NCBI GenBank assembly: GCA_030647205.1 | Contig: JAUSJO010000002.1 | Coordinates: 62,001 to 126,000, forward strand | DNA length: 64,000 nucleotides | Source: a bacterium | Lineage (GTDB): Bacteria; Patescibacteria; CPR2; UBA1875; JAJYID01 | Direction of reading: 5' to 3' | Shown here: positions 32,787-42,173 of the stretch, in pieces | Layout: each line of letters begins with the position of its first letter | Position numbering within the stretch: the stretch's first letter is position 1 | Notes under the pieces: generated by a model | The model's database searches: none | What the model was told of the DNA's origin: nothing | What the model saw: only the letters and a program-made list of their open reading frames with translations | Program-made: the position numbers and the translations under genes

Positions 32787-33599
32787 ATGACTGCCAAAAA
32801 ACTTAGAGCCCAACGGAATAAATTCCCGAATATTTCCAAAGCCGATCTCCATATGCACACCAATATAAGCGATGGAAAGTCTTCGGTAGCGGATGTGCTT
32901 GACTATGTTGTTAAAAAAACCGACCTATCGGTTATAGCTATCACTGATCATGACGAGATAGAAGGTGGTTATGAGGCTAGAGAAATTGTAAAAGAGAAAG
33001 GCTATAAAATAGATGTAGTTATAGGTGAGGAAGTGACCGCTAAAGAAGGTCATATTGTAGCTCTTTTTATTAAAGAAAAAGTCGAACCTGGTATGAGCGC
33101 GAGGGAAACGATTAAGAAAATTCATGAACAGGGCGGTATAGCTGTGGCTGCCCACCCCTTCTACCACACAAGATTTAAAAGCCCCGAGTATGTCACTTTA
33201 GATGGGGTTGGTGCAGTGAGTTTGATGAAAGAGAAGTTTGATGCGATTGAAACTGTAAGCGCTTCACCAACATTGAATGAAGAAAATCTAAAGGCAAAAT
33301 ATATAAACCGTGCCCTGCTTTTTAAGTCAGAACTTGGGACATCAGACGCCCACATAAAGGAAGCAGTAGGTATGGGGTATACTCTTTTTGAAGGGAAAAC
33401 GGCAAAAGATCTTGAGAAGGCTGTCAGAACAGGTCAGACTCAAGCTTACTTAAGAAAATGGAAGTGGAATGTTTGGGGGCTTTTCAAATATGGATATTTC
33501 TTTTTGCCTAAAACGTTTAGGAATATTGTCTGGGGCCTCCGGCATGGTTTTCTCCCCAGAGAACCTGATATTATTAGATTACCAAAGGATTTTAAATAA
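32787..33599 (+). CDS. PHP-domain metal-dependent phosphoesterase
   Basis: 270 residues. Metal-binding motifs: DLHMHTNISDG (near 22-32), ITDHDEIEG (near 54-62), a Glu in GEEVTAKEGHIVA, HPFYHTRF and LGTSDAHIKEAVG (near 181-193). Members hydrolyse small phosphate esters or act as exonuclease-like enzymes (RnpM/TrpH type); the substrate is not predictable. ATG 32787 is used because ATG 32760 lies within the -10. Abuts the next gene without a gap. Confidence 0.88.
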   Translation: MTAKKLRAQRNKFPNISKADLHMHTNISDGKSSVADVLDYVVKKTDLSVIAITDHDEIEGGYEAREIVKEKGYKIDVVIGEEVTAKEGHIVALFIKEKVEPGMSARETIKKIHEQGGIAVAAHPFYHTRFKSPEYVTLDGVGAVSLMKEKFDAIETVSASPTLNEENLKAKYINRALLFKSELGTSDAHIKEAVGMGYTLFEGKTAKDLEKAVRTGQTQAYLRKWKWNVWGLFKYGYFFLPKTFRNIVWGLRHGFLPREPDIIRLPKDFK

Positions 33600-34145
33600 A
33601 TGAAAGCATTGTTTATACTTCCACATTACGACTTTGATGATGATGAATATTTCCAGACTAAAGAGGCCCTAGAGGCAGCCGGCATTAGAACTGAGGTTTG
33701 TTCTACACATCTGTCGGAAGCACAAGGGAGATTCAAAAAAATCGTAAAGCCTGATTTTTTGGTTGATGACGTGGAATCAGAAGATTTTGATGCATTTGTC
33801 TTTGTTGGAGGAAACGGAGCTACGGAGCTCTACCATAATATAGATATCCAAAATCTTGTGAATGATATTCTTCTAGACCACAAGGTTATTGCTCTGATCG
33901 GCGAAGCTGTACCGATCTTATATTATGCGAATGTGATAAAAGGACGTAATGTAACAACTCTTGAAAACTTAAGGCAAGAAGTTGAAGCTGGCGGCGCTTA
34001 CTATACTGGTATGGGTATGGAACAGGATGGAGATCTGATCACCGGATTTGACAACCGTTCGTCCAAAGATATATCCGATGCCGTTATCCGCGCTTTGGAT
34101 TGGGAGAAAGAACATGAAAAATCCAGCGAGATTGTTCGAGGATAA
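33600..34145 (+). CDS. DJ-1/PfpI-like protein lacking the nucleophile cysteine
   Basis: 181 residues with the class I glutamine-amidotransferase-like order: KALFILPHYDFDDDEY, then DAFVFVGGNGATELYHN (near 67-83) and the elbow VIALIGEAVPILYYANVIKG (near 97-116), then NVTTLENLRQEVEAGGAYYTG. The elbow usually has Cys after A-I; here it reads IGEAVP, so the protease/glyoxalase nucleophile is missing. It may be a structural or sensing homologue. Starts on the base after the PHP stop. Confidence 0.75.
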   Translation: MKALFILPHYDFDDDEYFQTKEALEAAGIRTEVCSTHLSEAQGRFKKIVKPDFLVDDVESEDFDAFVFVGGNGATELYHNIDIQNLVNDILLDHKVIALIGEAVPILYYANVIKGRNVTTLENLRQEVEAGGAYYTGMGMEQDGDLITGFDNRSSKDISDAVIRALDWEKEHEKSSEIVRG

Positions 34146-34172
34146 TTTGAGAGATATAAGCGGAGAGATGTG

Positions 34173-35057
34173 ATGCCGGAACTACCGGAAGTGGAGACAA
34201 TTAAAAACGACCTTCAAGATAAGATTATCGGGAAAAAGATAATCTCTATTTTTCCTTTGTGGAAGGAAATAGTAAAAGATATTCCATTTGATGCTTTTGC
34301 TGGGCAAGTAGAAGGGCAGAAAATTGCAGCCGTTGAAAGACGGGCAAAAAATTTGATCATAAAACTTTCAGGTGGCTTGAGCCTGCTTATTCATCTCAAA
34401 ATGACCGGGCATTTCCTGCTTTCTGAGGATTCGGCTGAAGTGTCACAAGATGGTCGATGGATTAAAGCGGAGAACAAAAATCTCACCGATGACAAACAAA
34501 ACCAATATGTCAGGATTATTTTCCGTCTTGATAATGGACAAATGCTGGCGATGAGCGATCTGAGAAAATTTGCATACATAAAGCTGGTTGACGATAAAGA
34601 ACTGAAAACGTTTTTGGATAAATATGGTCCTGAACCTTTCGATAAGGACTTTACCGCTGAAAAGTTGGGAGAAATTCTATCCAAGAAGAAAACCGCTATC
34701 AAAAAAGTCCTGATGGACCAGTCGCAAATAGCCGGTATCGGTAATATTTATGCCGACGAGATACTCTGGGCATCGCGAGTTCATCCGCTATCTCTTGCCA
34801 ATAAATTGCCCAAAAAAGATGTAGAGGCTATTTATAAACACACTAAGAAAATTTTGTCAGAATCTTTGAAAAGACGTGGGACTTCGACCTCTGACTTTCG
34901 TGATACTTCAGGGCAGCCGGGAACATTTGGAGATTTTAGAAATGTTTATAGACGGACGGACCTTCCCTGCCCGGTTTGCGGAGGGCCGATCAGAAGAATA
35001 AGTCTTGGCGGACGCGGTACGCACTTTTGTCCTACCTGTCAGAAGGAAACCAAATGA
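34173..35057 (+). CDS. mutM: Formamidopyrimidine-DNA glycosylase
   Basis: Removes 8-oxoguanine and formamidopyrimidines and cuts the abasic site. Starts MPELPEVETI, where Pro2 after Met removal is the catalytic nucleophile and Glu3 assists; this fixes ATG 34173 rather than the in-frame GTG 3 nt earlier. Contains the H2TH region (QSQIAGIGNIYADEILW) and a C-terminal zinc finger CPVC...CPTC. 294 residues. The stop overlaps the holA start (ATGA). Confidence 0.96.
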   Translation: MPELPEVETIKNDLQDKIIGKKIISIFPLWKEIVKDIPFDAFAGQVEGQKIAAVERRAKNLIIKLSGGLSLLIHLKMTGHFLLSEDSAEVSQDGRWIKAENKNLTDDKQNQYVRIIFRLDNGQMLAMSDLRKFAYIKLVDDKELKTFLDKYGPEPFDKDFTAEKLGEILSKKKTAIKKVLMDQSQIAGIGNIYADEILWASRVHPLSLANKLPKKDVEAIYKHTKKILSESLKRRGTSTSDFRDTSGQPGTFGDFRNVYRRTDLPCPVCGGPIRRISLGGRGTHFCPTCQKETK

Positions 35058-35974
35058 TTTACTTTGTCTACGGCAATGATACGTATCGTCTCAAAAAAAC
35101 AGTTGATGCGATGAGGGAAAAATATGAGGATTCATCGGGCATGAACTCCTGCGTTTTTGATGGCAACTATGATATTGAAAAAATTCGCTCTGATGTCATG
35201 TCGCTCCCCTTTCTGGCTGATAAACGGCTTGTAATTATCAAAAATATCCTTGGCGCAAAAGGTATTGACGGCAAAAAAATGATAGAGATCTTAGATAAGA
35301 AGCCGGACTCAACGGTAATGCTCTTTATTGAGGAAGGTGAACCGGACAAGAGGACGTCACTTTTCAAAAGATTGATGAAGGAAAAGTCCAAAGAGCTAAA
35401 TCTTTTGCAAGGCGGAGAACTTCTCAAATGGATTAAGGCGGAAGCAGAGAAAAATGGCGGAACTATTGAGACCAAAGAGGCAAATATGCTTGCCGGATAC
35501 TATGGCGGAGACCTCTGGCAGCTGAAAAACGAAATCCAAAAGCTTATAAGTTACGACAAGAAAATTACCGAGGAGAGTATCGATAAACTCTCGGTTGCTA
35601 ATGTGAACGTGAAAATCTTTGACCTGACGGATGCCATAACGGCGAAAAATCGGGAAAAAGCGTTCAAAATTTTGAGTGATCTTTTGGACTCTGGAGAAAA
35701 TGAGATGTATATACTCTCGATGATTCAATGGCAGGTGCGAAATCTAGCCCTGGTATACGATTTGAAAGATTCAAATGAAAGAGATATTGCGTCAAAAGCA
35801 AAGATGAACCCGTACATTGTGAAAAAGACTTTGTCTGCAACCAGGAAAATTGAAAGTCTAGACACCATCAAGGCTTATTATGGTCTAATTATTGGGGCTG
35901 AAAACGATATCAAAACCGGTGTCAAAGATCCTGATATATCGCTCGAACTTCTAGTCAATAAATTGACAGATTAA
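35054..35974 (+). CDS. holA: DNA polymerase III subunit delta
   Basis: 306 residues. Clamp-loader subunit that opens the sliding clamp. Starts MIYFVYGNDTYRLKKTVDAM; a degenerate AAA+ core covers about 1-200 and the C-terminal helical collar about 200-306 (ISLELLVNKL). ATG 35054 overlaps the mutM stop by 4 nt; longer in-frame starts inside mutM are rejected. Sequence conservation is typically weak in this family, but the N- and C-terminal segments fit. Confidence 0.87.
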   Translation: MIYFVYGNDTYRLKKTVDAMREKYEDSSGMNSCVFDGNYDIEKIRSDVMSLPFLADKRLVIIKNILGAKGIDGKKMIEILDKKPDSTVMLFIEEGEPDKRTSLFKRLMKEKSKELNLLQGGELLKWIKAEAEKNGGTIETKEANMLAGYYGGDLWQLKNEIQKLISYDKKITEESIDKLSVANVNVKIFDLTDAITAKNREKAFKILSDLLDSGENEMYILSMIQWQVRNLALVYDLKDSNERDIASKAKMNPYIVKKTLSATRKIESLDTIKAYYGLIIGAENDIKTGVKDPDISLELLVNKLTD

Positions 35975-35995
35975 AAAAATAATGCAATAAAATCC

Positions 35996-36024
35996 TTGAC
36001 CGTTTTAAAAACTAATGGTACAAT
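35996..36024 (+). promoter_or_regulatory. Promoter of the SPFH gene
   Basis: TTGACC (35996-36001) and TACAAT (36019-36024) are 17 bp apart. Confidence 0.7.
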
Positions 36025-36037
36025 TTATTACTGTTGT

Positions 36038-36079
36038 CCTTTAAGGTGCATTTTATAACAATCTCGCACCTATTAAAGG
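36038..36079 (+). promoter_or_regulatory. Leader hairpin of the SPFH gene
   Basis: CCTTTAAGGTGC (36038-36049) pairs with GCACCTATTAAAGG (36066-36079) with a 2-nt bulge and a 16-nt loop. It starts about 7 nt after the predicted transcript start; the leader is about 140 nt long. No T run follows, so it is not a terminator. Confidence 0.6.
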
Positions 36080-36174
36080 AAGAACTTTTAACAAAAAAAG
36101 ATTTGCGAAAGGAGGACCGTTCGTAGTTTGAGTATTATTTTTGTTTCTGTAAAAAAGCAACGAAGGAGCATCAA

Positions 36175-38262
36175 ATGCCTGACGTAGGCGGTTTAACATT
36201 TCTGATGCCGATTATCATAGGCGTTATTATGGTAGCGGTATTGGGAGCAATAGTCTACAAACTCCTTGGTATCCGTGTTGTGAAGCCAGACCAGGTGGGT
36301 ATTGTATCGAAGTGGTGGTCCCGTAAGGGATCGATCGAGAACGGTATCATTGCTCTCAACGGAGAAGCAGGATGGCAGCCGGAAGTACTACGAGGTGGCG
36401 TTCACTTCAGAACACCACTGATGTATCGGGTTCATATGTATCCGTTGGTGACTATCCCTCAGGGACAGATAGGATATATCTTCGCTCGTGATGGTATTCC
36501 TCTTCCTCCCGATCAAACATTGGGCAAAGTAATCCCGGGTAACAACTTCCAGGACGTAAAGGTCTTTATGGAAAACGGTGGTCAGAAAGGACCCCAGAGG
36601 GCTATTCTACGTGAAGGTACCTATGCTTTCAACTTGGCACAGTTTATTATCCTCACCGAGGGTAATACTTACTATATGCCTATGGGTGATCAGCTTGAAG
36701 AGAATATGATACACAAGATGGCTGATACACTTGTGAATCGCGGAGGTTTCCGACCAGTTGTGATTGGTGCACAGGGAAGTTCGCGCAGCTCTGAGTACGG
36801 AGAGGTAGGAAGCGAGAACTCCGAAGGAGACAAGATGGGTATCGTAACCGTCCATGACGGACCATCTCTCCATAGCGGTGATATCATTGCACCCGTCGTC
36901 GGTGAGGATGAGAAGAACGAAGAAACGTATCATAACAACTTCCAGGACCCTGAGAAGTTCCTTGCTGCCGGTGGCTTACGTGGTAAGCAGTACCAGGCTC
37001 TTACGGATGGTACGTATTTCATCAACCGTCTCTTTGCCACAGTAGAACTCCGTGACAAAACGGTCGTACAGATGGGGAGTGTAGGTGTCGTAGTGTCTTA
37101 TGTCGGTGAGAAGGGAGCAGATGTCTCAGGCGCTGACTATAGTCATGGCGAACTGGTTGCGAATGGTGAGCGTGGAGTCTGGCAGACTCCATACATGCCG
37201 GGTAAATATGCGTTCAACGAATACGCCGGCAAGATCAGGTCAGTGCCTACCACCAACATTATCTTGAAATGGATTGAGGGCGAGGAGGGGGATCATAAGT
37301 TTGATTCCGGCTTGTCCGAAATCGAGCTCATCACGCAAGATGCTTTCGAGATACTCCTGCCTCTTACAGTAGTCATCCACATTGACTATAAGATGGCATC
37401 GCTCGTCATACAGAGGTTCGCCGAGATCGACAAGCTTGTCAACGACACGCTTGACCCGATGGTGGCTTCTTACTTCAAGAACAAGGGCCAGCAGCAAACT
37501 CTGCTTGATCTGATCCAGAAGCGTACGGAGATCCAGACAGAGGCGACACAGGAGATGAAGGACAAATTCGCCGCCTATAACCTCGAGTTGCAGGAAGTAC
37601 TGATTGGTACTCCCCGCGCGAAGATCGAGGGTGATGAGGGGGTTGAGACTATTCTCTCCCAGTTGAAAGACAGGCAGATTGCTGTTGAGCAGATCACAAC
37701 CTACCAACAGCAGAAACTGGCTGCCGATGAGCAGAAAAATCTGACCGAAGCACAGGCAACGGCTGAAAGGCAGAAGTCTCTTACCGAGTCTCTGATTGAC
37801 ATCACAGTCAAAGAGAACAAAGGTAAGGCTGACGCAGCCGCAGCCGAGCAGGAAGCAAAGAAGATCGAAGCCATAGCCAAAGCCGAAGGCACGAAAGCCC
37901 AAGTCATTGGTGACGGCGAGGCTCATGCAATCGAGGCTAAGGCTAAGGCCTTCCAACAGGGCGGCGCCCAGCGCCAGCTCTCCTTGCAGATTGCACAGAT
38001 GTTCACTGACGCTATTGCTAGCGGCAACATTCCGCTTGTTCCCGAGACTCTAGTAACCATGGGAGGCAGTGGGAATGGTAATGGCGGCGGCGATTTGCCG
38101 AACGGCCTCAGCCTGCTGACTACACTACTGAACCTCAAAGAACTCGGTATCGACATAAAGCCGGACGACAAGAAACCCGGCGACAATGGCGATGGCGACT
38201 CCAAGAAGGTGCCTGTAGATGCAGCAGGATCGCCCATGGTCTCTGATCAGGCTCCCGAATAA
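36175..38262 (+). CDS. Flotillin-like SPFH-domain protein
   Basis: 695 residues. One N-terminal helix (about 8-32), then an SPFH/band 7 region interrupted or extended relative to flotillins (beta-rich, to about 460), a long Ala/Glu/Gln/Lys-rich coiled coil (about 470-620: EAQATAERQKSLTESLID, EQEAKKIEAIAKAEGTK) and a Gly/Asp-rich tail. Flotillins form membrane microdomain scaffolds. The gene is visibly GC-richer than its neighbours. It has its own promoter, leader hairpin and terminator and sits beside a second SPFH gene. Confidence 0.85.
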   Translation: MPDVGGLTFLMPIIIGVIMVAVLGAIVYKLLGIRVVKPDQVGIVSKWWSRKGSIENGIIALNGEAGWQPEVLRGGVHFRTPLMYRVHMYPLVTIPQGQIGYIFARDGIPLPPDQTLGKVIPGNNFQDVKVFMENGGQKGPQRAILREGTYAFNLAQFIILTEGNTYYMPMGDQLEENMIHKMADTLVNRGGFRPVVIGAQGSSRSSEYGEVGSENSEGDKMGIVTVHDGPSLHSGDIIAPVVGEDEKNEETYHNNFQDPEKFLAAGGLRGKQYQALTDGTYFINRLFATVELRDKTVVQMGSVGVVVSYVGEKGADVSGADYSHGELVANGERGVWQTPYMPGKYAFNEYAGKIRSVPTTNIILKWIEGEEGDHKFDSGLSEIELITQDAFEILLPLTVVIHIDYKMASLVIQRFAEIDKLVNDTLDPMVASYFKNKGQQQTLLDLIQKRTEIQTEATQEMKDKFAAYNLELQEVLIGTPRAKIEGDEGVETILSQLKDRQIAVEQITTYQQQKLAADEQKNLTEAQATAERQKSLTESLIDITVKENKGKADAAAAEQEAKKIEAIAKAEGTKAQVIGDGEAHAIEAKAKAFQQGGAQRQLSLQIAQMFTDAIASGNIPLVPETLVTMGGSGNGNGGGDLPNGLSLLTTLLNLKELGIDIKPDDKKPGDNGDGDSKKVPVDAAGSPMVSDQAPE

Positions 38263-38290
38263 GGGAAAGCTGGCATCAGCAGATCACAAA

Positions 38291-38318
38291 GGCCCCACGT
38301 AAAGTGGGGCCTTTTCTT
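38291..38318 (+). terminator. Terminator of the SPFH gene
   Basis: GGCCCCAC pairs with GTGGGGCC around GTAAA, then TTTTCTT. Confidence 0.95.
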
Positions 38319-38416
38319 ATGTCTATTTTGTTAAAAATTATTATTTCTGATAAATCATATTGCAGCAAAAAGGAAAAGGATTTATTATTTTAACATAAGT
38401 AAAAAAGGAGGATTTG

Positions 38417-39184
38417 ATGGATGCGATAATAGGTTTGTTTTGGATTATTTTAGTTCCGGTTCTTTTGATACTAGTTTGGGCAATAAAAATCGTGAAACAG
38501 TATGAAAAAGGAGTAGTTTTCAGGCTTGGGCGAGTTATCGGCGAAAAAGAGCCCGGACTTAGATTTATTATTCCTATCGTCGACAGGATGATTAAAGTTT
38601 CGATGAGAATCGTAACTATGCCGGTACCGTCACAGAAGATTATTACAAAAGATAATGTTTCGATAGACGTTGCAGCCGTAGCCTACTACCATGTTATAAA
38701 TGCTACTAACTCTCTTGTGGCTATCCAGAACGTTGACTCGGCCGTAAACCAGATTGCTCAAACTACAATCCGTAATATTGTCGGACAGTTCATGCTAGAT
38801 GAAGTGCTTTCTGATACTGTCAAAATAAATCAGAAGATCAAGTCAATCATAGATACCCACACAGAAGCATGGGGTGTAATGGTCTCAACTGTAGAAATTA
38901 AAGACATTCAGCTTCCAGATACGATGCAAAGAGCAATGGCGAAACAAGCTGAGGCGGAAAGAGAAAAAAGAGCCAAGATTATTGCCGCAGAAGGTGAGTT
39001 TCAGGCAGCCGCAAAGCTTGGACAAGCAGCTGATATTATTACAAAGCATCCTATCGCTTTGCAGCTTAGAAATCTGCAGGTTCTAGGTGAAATAGCGGTT
39101 GAGAAAAACTCAACAATTATATTCCCGAACCAGTTTATGTCTACACTTCAAGATGTAAAGAAGTTTATTGCTTCAGAAACGTAG
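38417..39184 (+). CDS. Slipin/stomatin-like SPFH-domain protein
   Basis: 255 residues: N-terminal helix (about 3-25), then a compact SPFH domain beginning VKQYEKGVVFRLGRVIGEKEPG, with IDVAAVAYYHVINATNSL and a short helical end containing QAEAEREKRAKIIAAEGE. This is the slipin pattern; these proteins form membrane rings and often pair with an NfeD protein, which is not present here. ATG 38417 has AAAAGGAGG upstream; a TTG 3 nt earlier is less likely. Confidence 0.92.
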   Translation: MDAIIGLFWIILVPVLLILVWAIKIVKQYEKGVVFRLGRVIGEKEPGLRFIIPIVDRMIKVSMRIVTMPVPSQKIITKDNVSIDVAAVAYYHVINATNSLVAIQNVDSAVNQIAQTTIRNIVGQFMLDEVLSDTVKINQKIKSIIDTHTEAWGVMVSTVEIKDIQLPDTMQRAMAKQAEAEREKRAKIIAAEGEFQAAAKLGQAADIITKHPIALQLRNLQVLGEIAVEKNSTIIFPNQFMSTLQDVKKFIASET

Positions 39185-39197
39185 TCTAGATACCACT

Positions 39198-39227
39198 AAA
39201 AAACAGCCCCTCGGGGCTGTTTTTGAT
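39198..39227. terminator. Bidirectional terminator between slipin and rpsT
   Basis: AAAAACAGCCCC pairs with GGGGCTGTTTTT around TC; A and T runs on both sides serve both converging genes. Confidence 0.9.
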
Positions 39228-39550
39228 TATTTCTTTTTTGCTTTCGCTGTCGTTTTTTTCTTTGTGGCTTTCTTCTCTACCTTGACTGCTTTTCCTTCTT
39301 TGACCAGCTTTGCTATTTGAGATTTCTTTCTTGCTGCGTTATTCTTGTGGATTACGTTTCTCTTCGCTGCCTTATCGATTAGCTTATAGCTTTCAGATAG
39401 TTTTTCCTGCAGCTTCTTTGCGTCCAAAGTACCGATACCTTTTTTGACTTCCTTAATCTTAGCCTTGTAGGTATCTTTGATAACTCTGTTTCGCTCTGTT
39501 CTTGTGATTGTTTGGCGCATCTGTTTCTGCGCTGATTTGATTACTGGCAT
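39227..39550 (-). CDS. rpsT: 30S ribosomal protein S20
   Basis: 107 residues. Starts MPVIKSAQKQMRQTITRTERN and follows the S20 helical pattern (KAAKRNVIHKNNAARKKSQIAKLV). A Lys/Thr/Ala-rich tail of about 20 residues extends past the usual end. Binds 16S rRNA early in assembly. Single gene. Confidence 0.95.
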   Translation of the reverse strand: MPVIKSAQKQMRQTITRTERNRVIKDTYKAKIKEVKKGIGTLDAKKLQEKLSESYKLIDKAAKRNVIHKNNAARKKSQIAKLVKEGKAVKVEKKATKKKTTAKAKKK

Positions 39551-39634
39551 TTAAACTCCGTTGAAATTGTGTTAATTGTTTGTCTTTAAGATAACAAATG
39601 CCATTTTAGCAGAAAAATTATCAGTTGTAAAGAA

Positions 39635-39662
39635 AAATGCCCCGGATTTACCGGGGCATAAG
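39635..39662 (-). terminator. Terminator of the 39.7-40.0 kb gene
   Basis: On the minus strand TGCCCCGG pairs with CCGGGGCA around TAAAT and is followed by TTTTTC. Confidence 0.9.
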
Positions 39663-39686
39663 AGTTTGCCATATGTAGGACGGTTT

Positions 39687-40025
39687 CTACTCGCTACTAG
39701 CCATTGCCTGTGTTCTTTGCTGATAAAGACGCTTATTCTGTCTCATATCCAATCGATCATCTATGATAACGTAAATAAATGGAACTGAGACGAAGGTAAT
39801 AAAGATTACTGCCACAGCCCACACTGCCAGGGAATCATAGTGGGAAGCAATCATTACTTCCAGCAAGGCAGACAGTGAAAATGCTGCGATAAAACAGCAG
39901 TCATTGATCACGGATGCAGTGCTTTTGCTGAGTTTGCCTAAACCTAAATCTATAACGTAGAGGAAGGACAAGAAGCATAATGCCGGCGGTCCGATTAGGG
40001 CCAAAAGAAGCAGAATCCATTGCAT
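39687..40025 (-). CDS. Small polytopic membrane protein, unknown function
   Basis: 112 residues with about three helices (about 2-24, 40-62, 68-90) and a charged C-terminal end. ATG 40025 follows GAAGGGTGG. Promoter TTGTTA/TATAAT with 17-bp spacing lies upstream near 40088-40116. Single-gene cassette with its own terminator; no family recognised. Confidence 0.65.
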   Translation of the reverse strand: MQWILLLLALIGPPALCFLSFLYVIDLGLGKLSKSTASVINDCCFIAAFSLSALLEVMIASHYDSLAVWAVAVIFITFVSVPFIYVIIDDRLDMRQNKRLYQQRTQAMASSE

Positions 40026-40134
40026 GGTTTTACCACCCTTCGGTTATATTTGGAAAGAACGATAGTTAAAACACTAGAGTTTTTAGATTATACTGATTTT
40101 TGCCATATTTAACAAGGTTTTTCAACTAAAATCA

Positions 40135-40163
40135 TTGACATTTGTTCTTATTTGGTATAAACT
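40135..40163 (+). promoter_or_regulatory. Promoter of the DHH phosphoesterase gene
   Basis: TTGACA (40135-40140) with TAAACT (40158-40163) at 17 bp. Confidence 0.65.
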
Positions 40164-40207
40164 CTTTTATTACCCCTAAGAACGGGAGGGCGGTAAGGAT
40201 TATATAG

Positions 40208-41752
40208 ATGGAGCTTTCACCAAAGCAGCAAATAGTTGAGATAATCAAGAAGTCGGAAGATATTCTGCTGATTTCTCATTCCAAACCGGGCGGAGACTCT
40301 GTTGGTTCGCTTTTAGCGTTAAAAAGAGTTTTGCAAGAAATAGGCAAAAAAGTTAGCGTTGTTGTCAGCGACCCAATCCCAAACTCTCTTACGTTCCTTC
40401 CCGACATTTCTGATATAAAAAAGACTGTTGATGGGTCAAACGACCTTGTTCTAAAAGTAAATATCGAAAATATAGATATCGAGAAAATTTCTACGAATGC
40501 AGATGGGAAGACGCTCGATATTATTTTGACACCGCAGAATGGCAAACTTGATGCGGACAGCGTGAAGGTTGAGAGCGGAAAGCCGTCATATGACGCAATC
40601 ATCGTTCTCGATACGCCGGATGTAGACAAGATTGACAAAATTTATGACGAGTTCACTGAGCTTTTCTTCGAAACGCCGGTGGTGAATATTGACCATCATG
40701 CCGGAAATGAATATTTTGGCACCATCAATTTGGTAGATTTGACGGCAACTTCGACCGCTGAGATATTAGTAGCCATCTTTGAGGCGCTCGGGAAAAGTAA
40801 GCCTGACGAAGATACGGCGACTTTGCTCCTTGCCGGCATCACGGCAGATACGGCTAGCTTTAAAAATACGAATACTACGCCTAAAACCCTAACTGTAGCG
40901 GCGCAGCTTCTGGCTGCCGGCGCTCATCAGCAGGAGATTATCCAGAACTTCTATAAAATGAAGACCCTAAAAACGCTGAAACTTTGGGGCAAAATACTCT
41001 CAAATGTCCAAAAGGATACAGAGTACAGAATTGTTTGGTCGAAGGTAAACAACGATGATTTTGTCCTCTCGGGCGTGACCATCGAAGGCGCGAAGGAGGT
41101 GATGGACGAGATGCTTGCCAACACACCAAACGCTGATGTGGTAGCGCTTCTTGTTGAGACCGACAAAGGTATGGTCACAGTTCTCTTGAAGGGTATAAAG
41201 GGCACTGATGTTTTGAAAATTGCCGAAGTATTCGGTGGTTCAGGACAGGCATTGGCAGCTACATTTGAAATGAAAAATATCCAGCTTAGTGCTGCCGAAG
41301 CAAAAGTTTTGGATGAAATTAAAAAAATCCGGGCAAAGAAGCTAGGAAGACCGATTACAGAAGAAACGGGAACGGTTCAGACTGATGTCCAAGTTGAAAA
41401 GGCGAAGGAAGTTGAGCCCGAGAAGGTTGTTGAAGAGTTAAAGGTAGAGGCTCCGGTTCAAAAAGAAGAAAAAGTTGAGGATGTTACCGAAGAGACGAAA
41501 GAAGAAGAAAAAAAATCTGAGGATTCCATCTCAAAAGCTATAGAATCTCTTGAAGCTTCCGGTGAAACAATAGAAGCCGAAGAAATACCGAAAGAAAAAA
41601 TTATTCAGAAGGATCCAAACTCCATGACCCATGTGTCAGAGATATTGAAGAAGTTTAACCCGACCGACCAGCAAAAGTTAAATGAGCTTAGGAAGAAAAA
41701 CGAAGAAGCAAGGCAAAAACTGAAACAAGAAAAAGAGCACGGCGGAAAGTAG
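40208..41752 (+). CDS. DHH-family phosphoesterase with long charged C-terminal tail
   Basis: 514 residues. The DHH core (about 1-330) has ILLISHSKPGGDSVGSLLAL (about 17-36), VLDTPDVDKI (near 138) and the signature VNIDHHAGNEYFG (near 158-170). A DHHA1 substrate-binding part ends near 360 with FGGSGQALAATF in place of the usual GGGHxxAAG. These enzymes degrade short RNA (NrnA), pAp or cyclic dinucleotides. The first Asp motif is altered (HSKPGGDS rather than HxxPDGDA). Residues about 370-514 are Glu/Lys-rich and probably unstructured. Single gene before a long non-coding gap. Confidence 0.85.
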   Translation: MELSPKQQIVEIIKKSEDILLISHSKPGGDSVGSLLALKRVLQEIGKKVSVVVSDPIPNSLTFLPDISDIKKTVDGSNDLVLKVNIENIDIEKISTNADGKTLDIILTPQNGKLDADSVKVESGKPSYDAIIVLDTPDVDKIDKIYDEFTELFFETPVVNIDHHAGNEYFGTINLVDLTATSTAEILVAIFEALGKSKPDEDTATLLLAGITADTASFKNTNTTPKTLTVAAQLLAAGAHQQEIIQNFYKMKTLKTLKLWGKILSNVQKDTEYRIVWSKVNNDDFVLSGVTIEGAKEVMDEMLANTPNADVVALLVETDKGMVTVLLKGIKGTDVLKIAEVFGGSGQALAATFEMKNIQLSAAEAKVLDEIKKIRAKKLGRPITEETGTVQTDVQVEKAKEVEPEKVVEELKVEAPVQKEEKVEDVTEETKEEEKKSEDSISKAIESLEASGETIEAEEIPKEKIIQKDPNSMTHVSEILKKFNPTDQQKLNELRKKNEEARQKLKQEKEHGGK

Positions 41753-41761
41753 CCAACCTTC

Positions 41762-41879
41762 TGTCATCCTCGAGCGGAACGAAGGATCTCTTTTTTTCTA
41801 TCATTTCGACCGATACCACGCTAGTGAAAAGCGGAGAAATCCCTCTCCCCGTATGTCATTCCCGCGGAGGCGGGAATCC
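41762..41879. repeat. Composite of small intergenic repeats
   Basis: Holds TGTCATCCTCGAGCGGAACG plus AAGGATCTC (41763-41790, related to 60068-60096) and the palindrome GTCATTCCCGCGGAGGCGGG plus AATCC (41855-41879). The 421-nt gap between the DHH gene and truB contains only such repeats and the structured element that follows; I see no gene in it. Confidence 0.65.
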
Positions 41880-41895
41880 AGTCTTTAAAATAGTT

Positions 41896-42061
41896 TCCAC
41901 TTTTTTAGAAAAAGTGGAGTAAAAATCGCGACTTATGGCGGCGACAAAGTATCGGATTTCAGTTCTCTCAGGTTTGAAAAAATGAACTCGCTAGATCGCT
42001 CAGACAACATTATTTTCAAAATCTTCGCTCACTTTATCCTCTCTTTGTCTTCGATAGTCGC
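41896..42061. repeat. Structured intergenic repeat, copy B
   Basis: Hairpin TCCACTTTTT-TAG-AAAAAGTGGA (41896-41918), then GCGACT (41928-41933) complementary to AGTCGC (42056-42061), with inner complementary TTTGAAAA/TTTTCAAA. A second TCGATAGTCGC-like end and the shared TTTGAAAAAATCATGCCGG lie further on, up to 42136. Confidence 0.7.
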
Positions 42062-42173
42062 AAGAGACCGTTTACCCCTAGACTCTCTTTGAAAAAATCA
42101 TGCCGGGGAATATGATCTTCCCCTTTCGATAGTCGCATTAGGAAAAAATACATTTTACGTTTACCATTGAAAT

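Noticed and set aside
41753..42173. CRISPR array in the repeat-rich gap before truB
   Set aside because: Repeats are palindromic and singly placed, without regular spacing or spacers.
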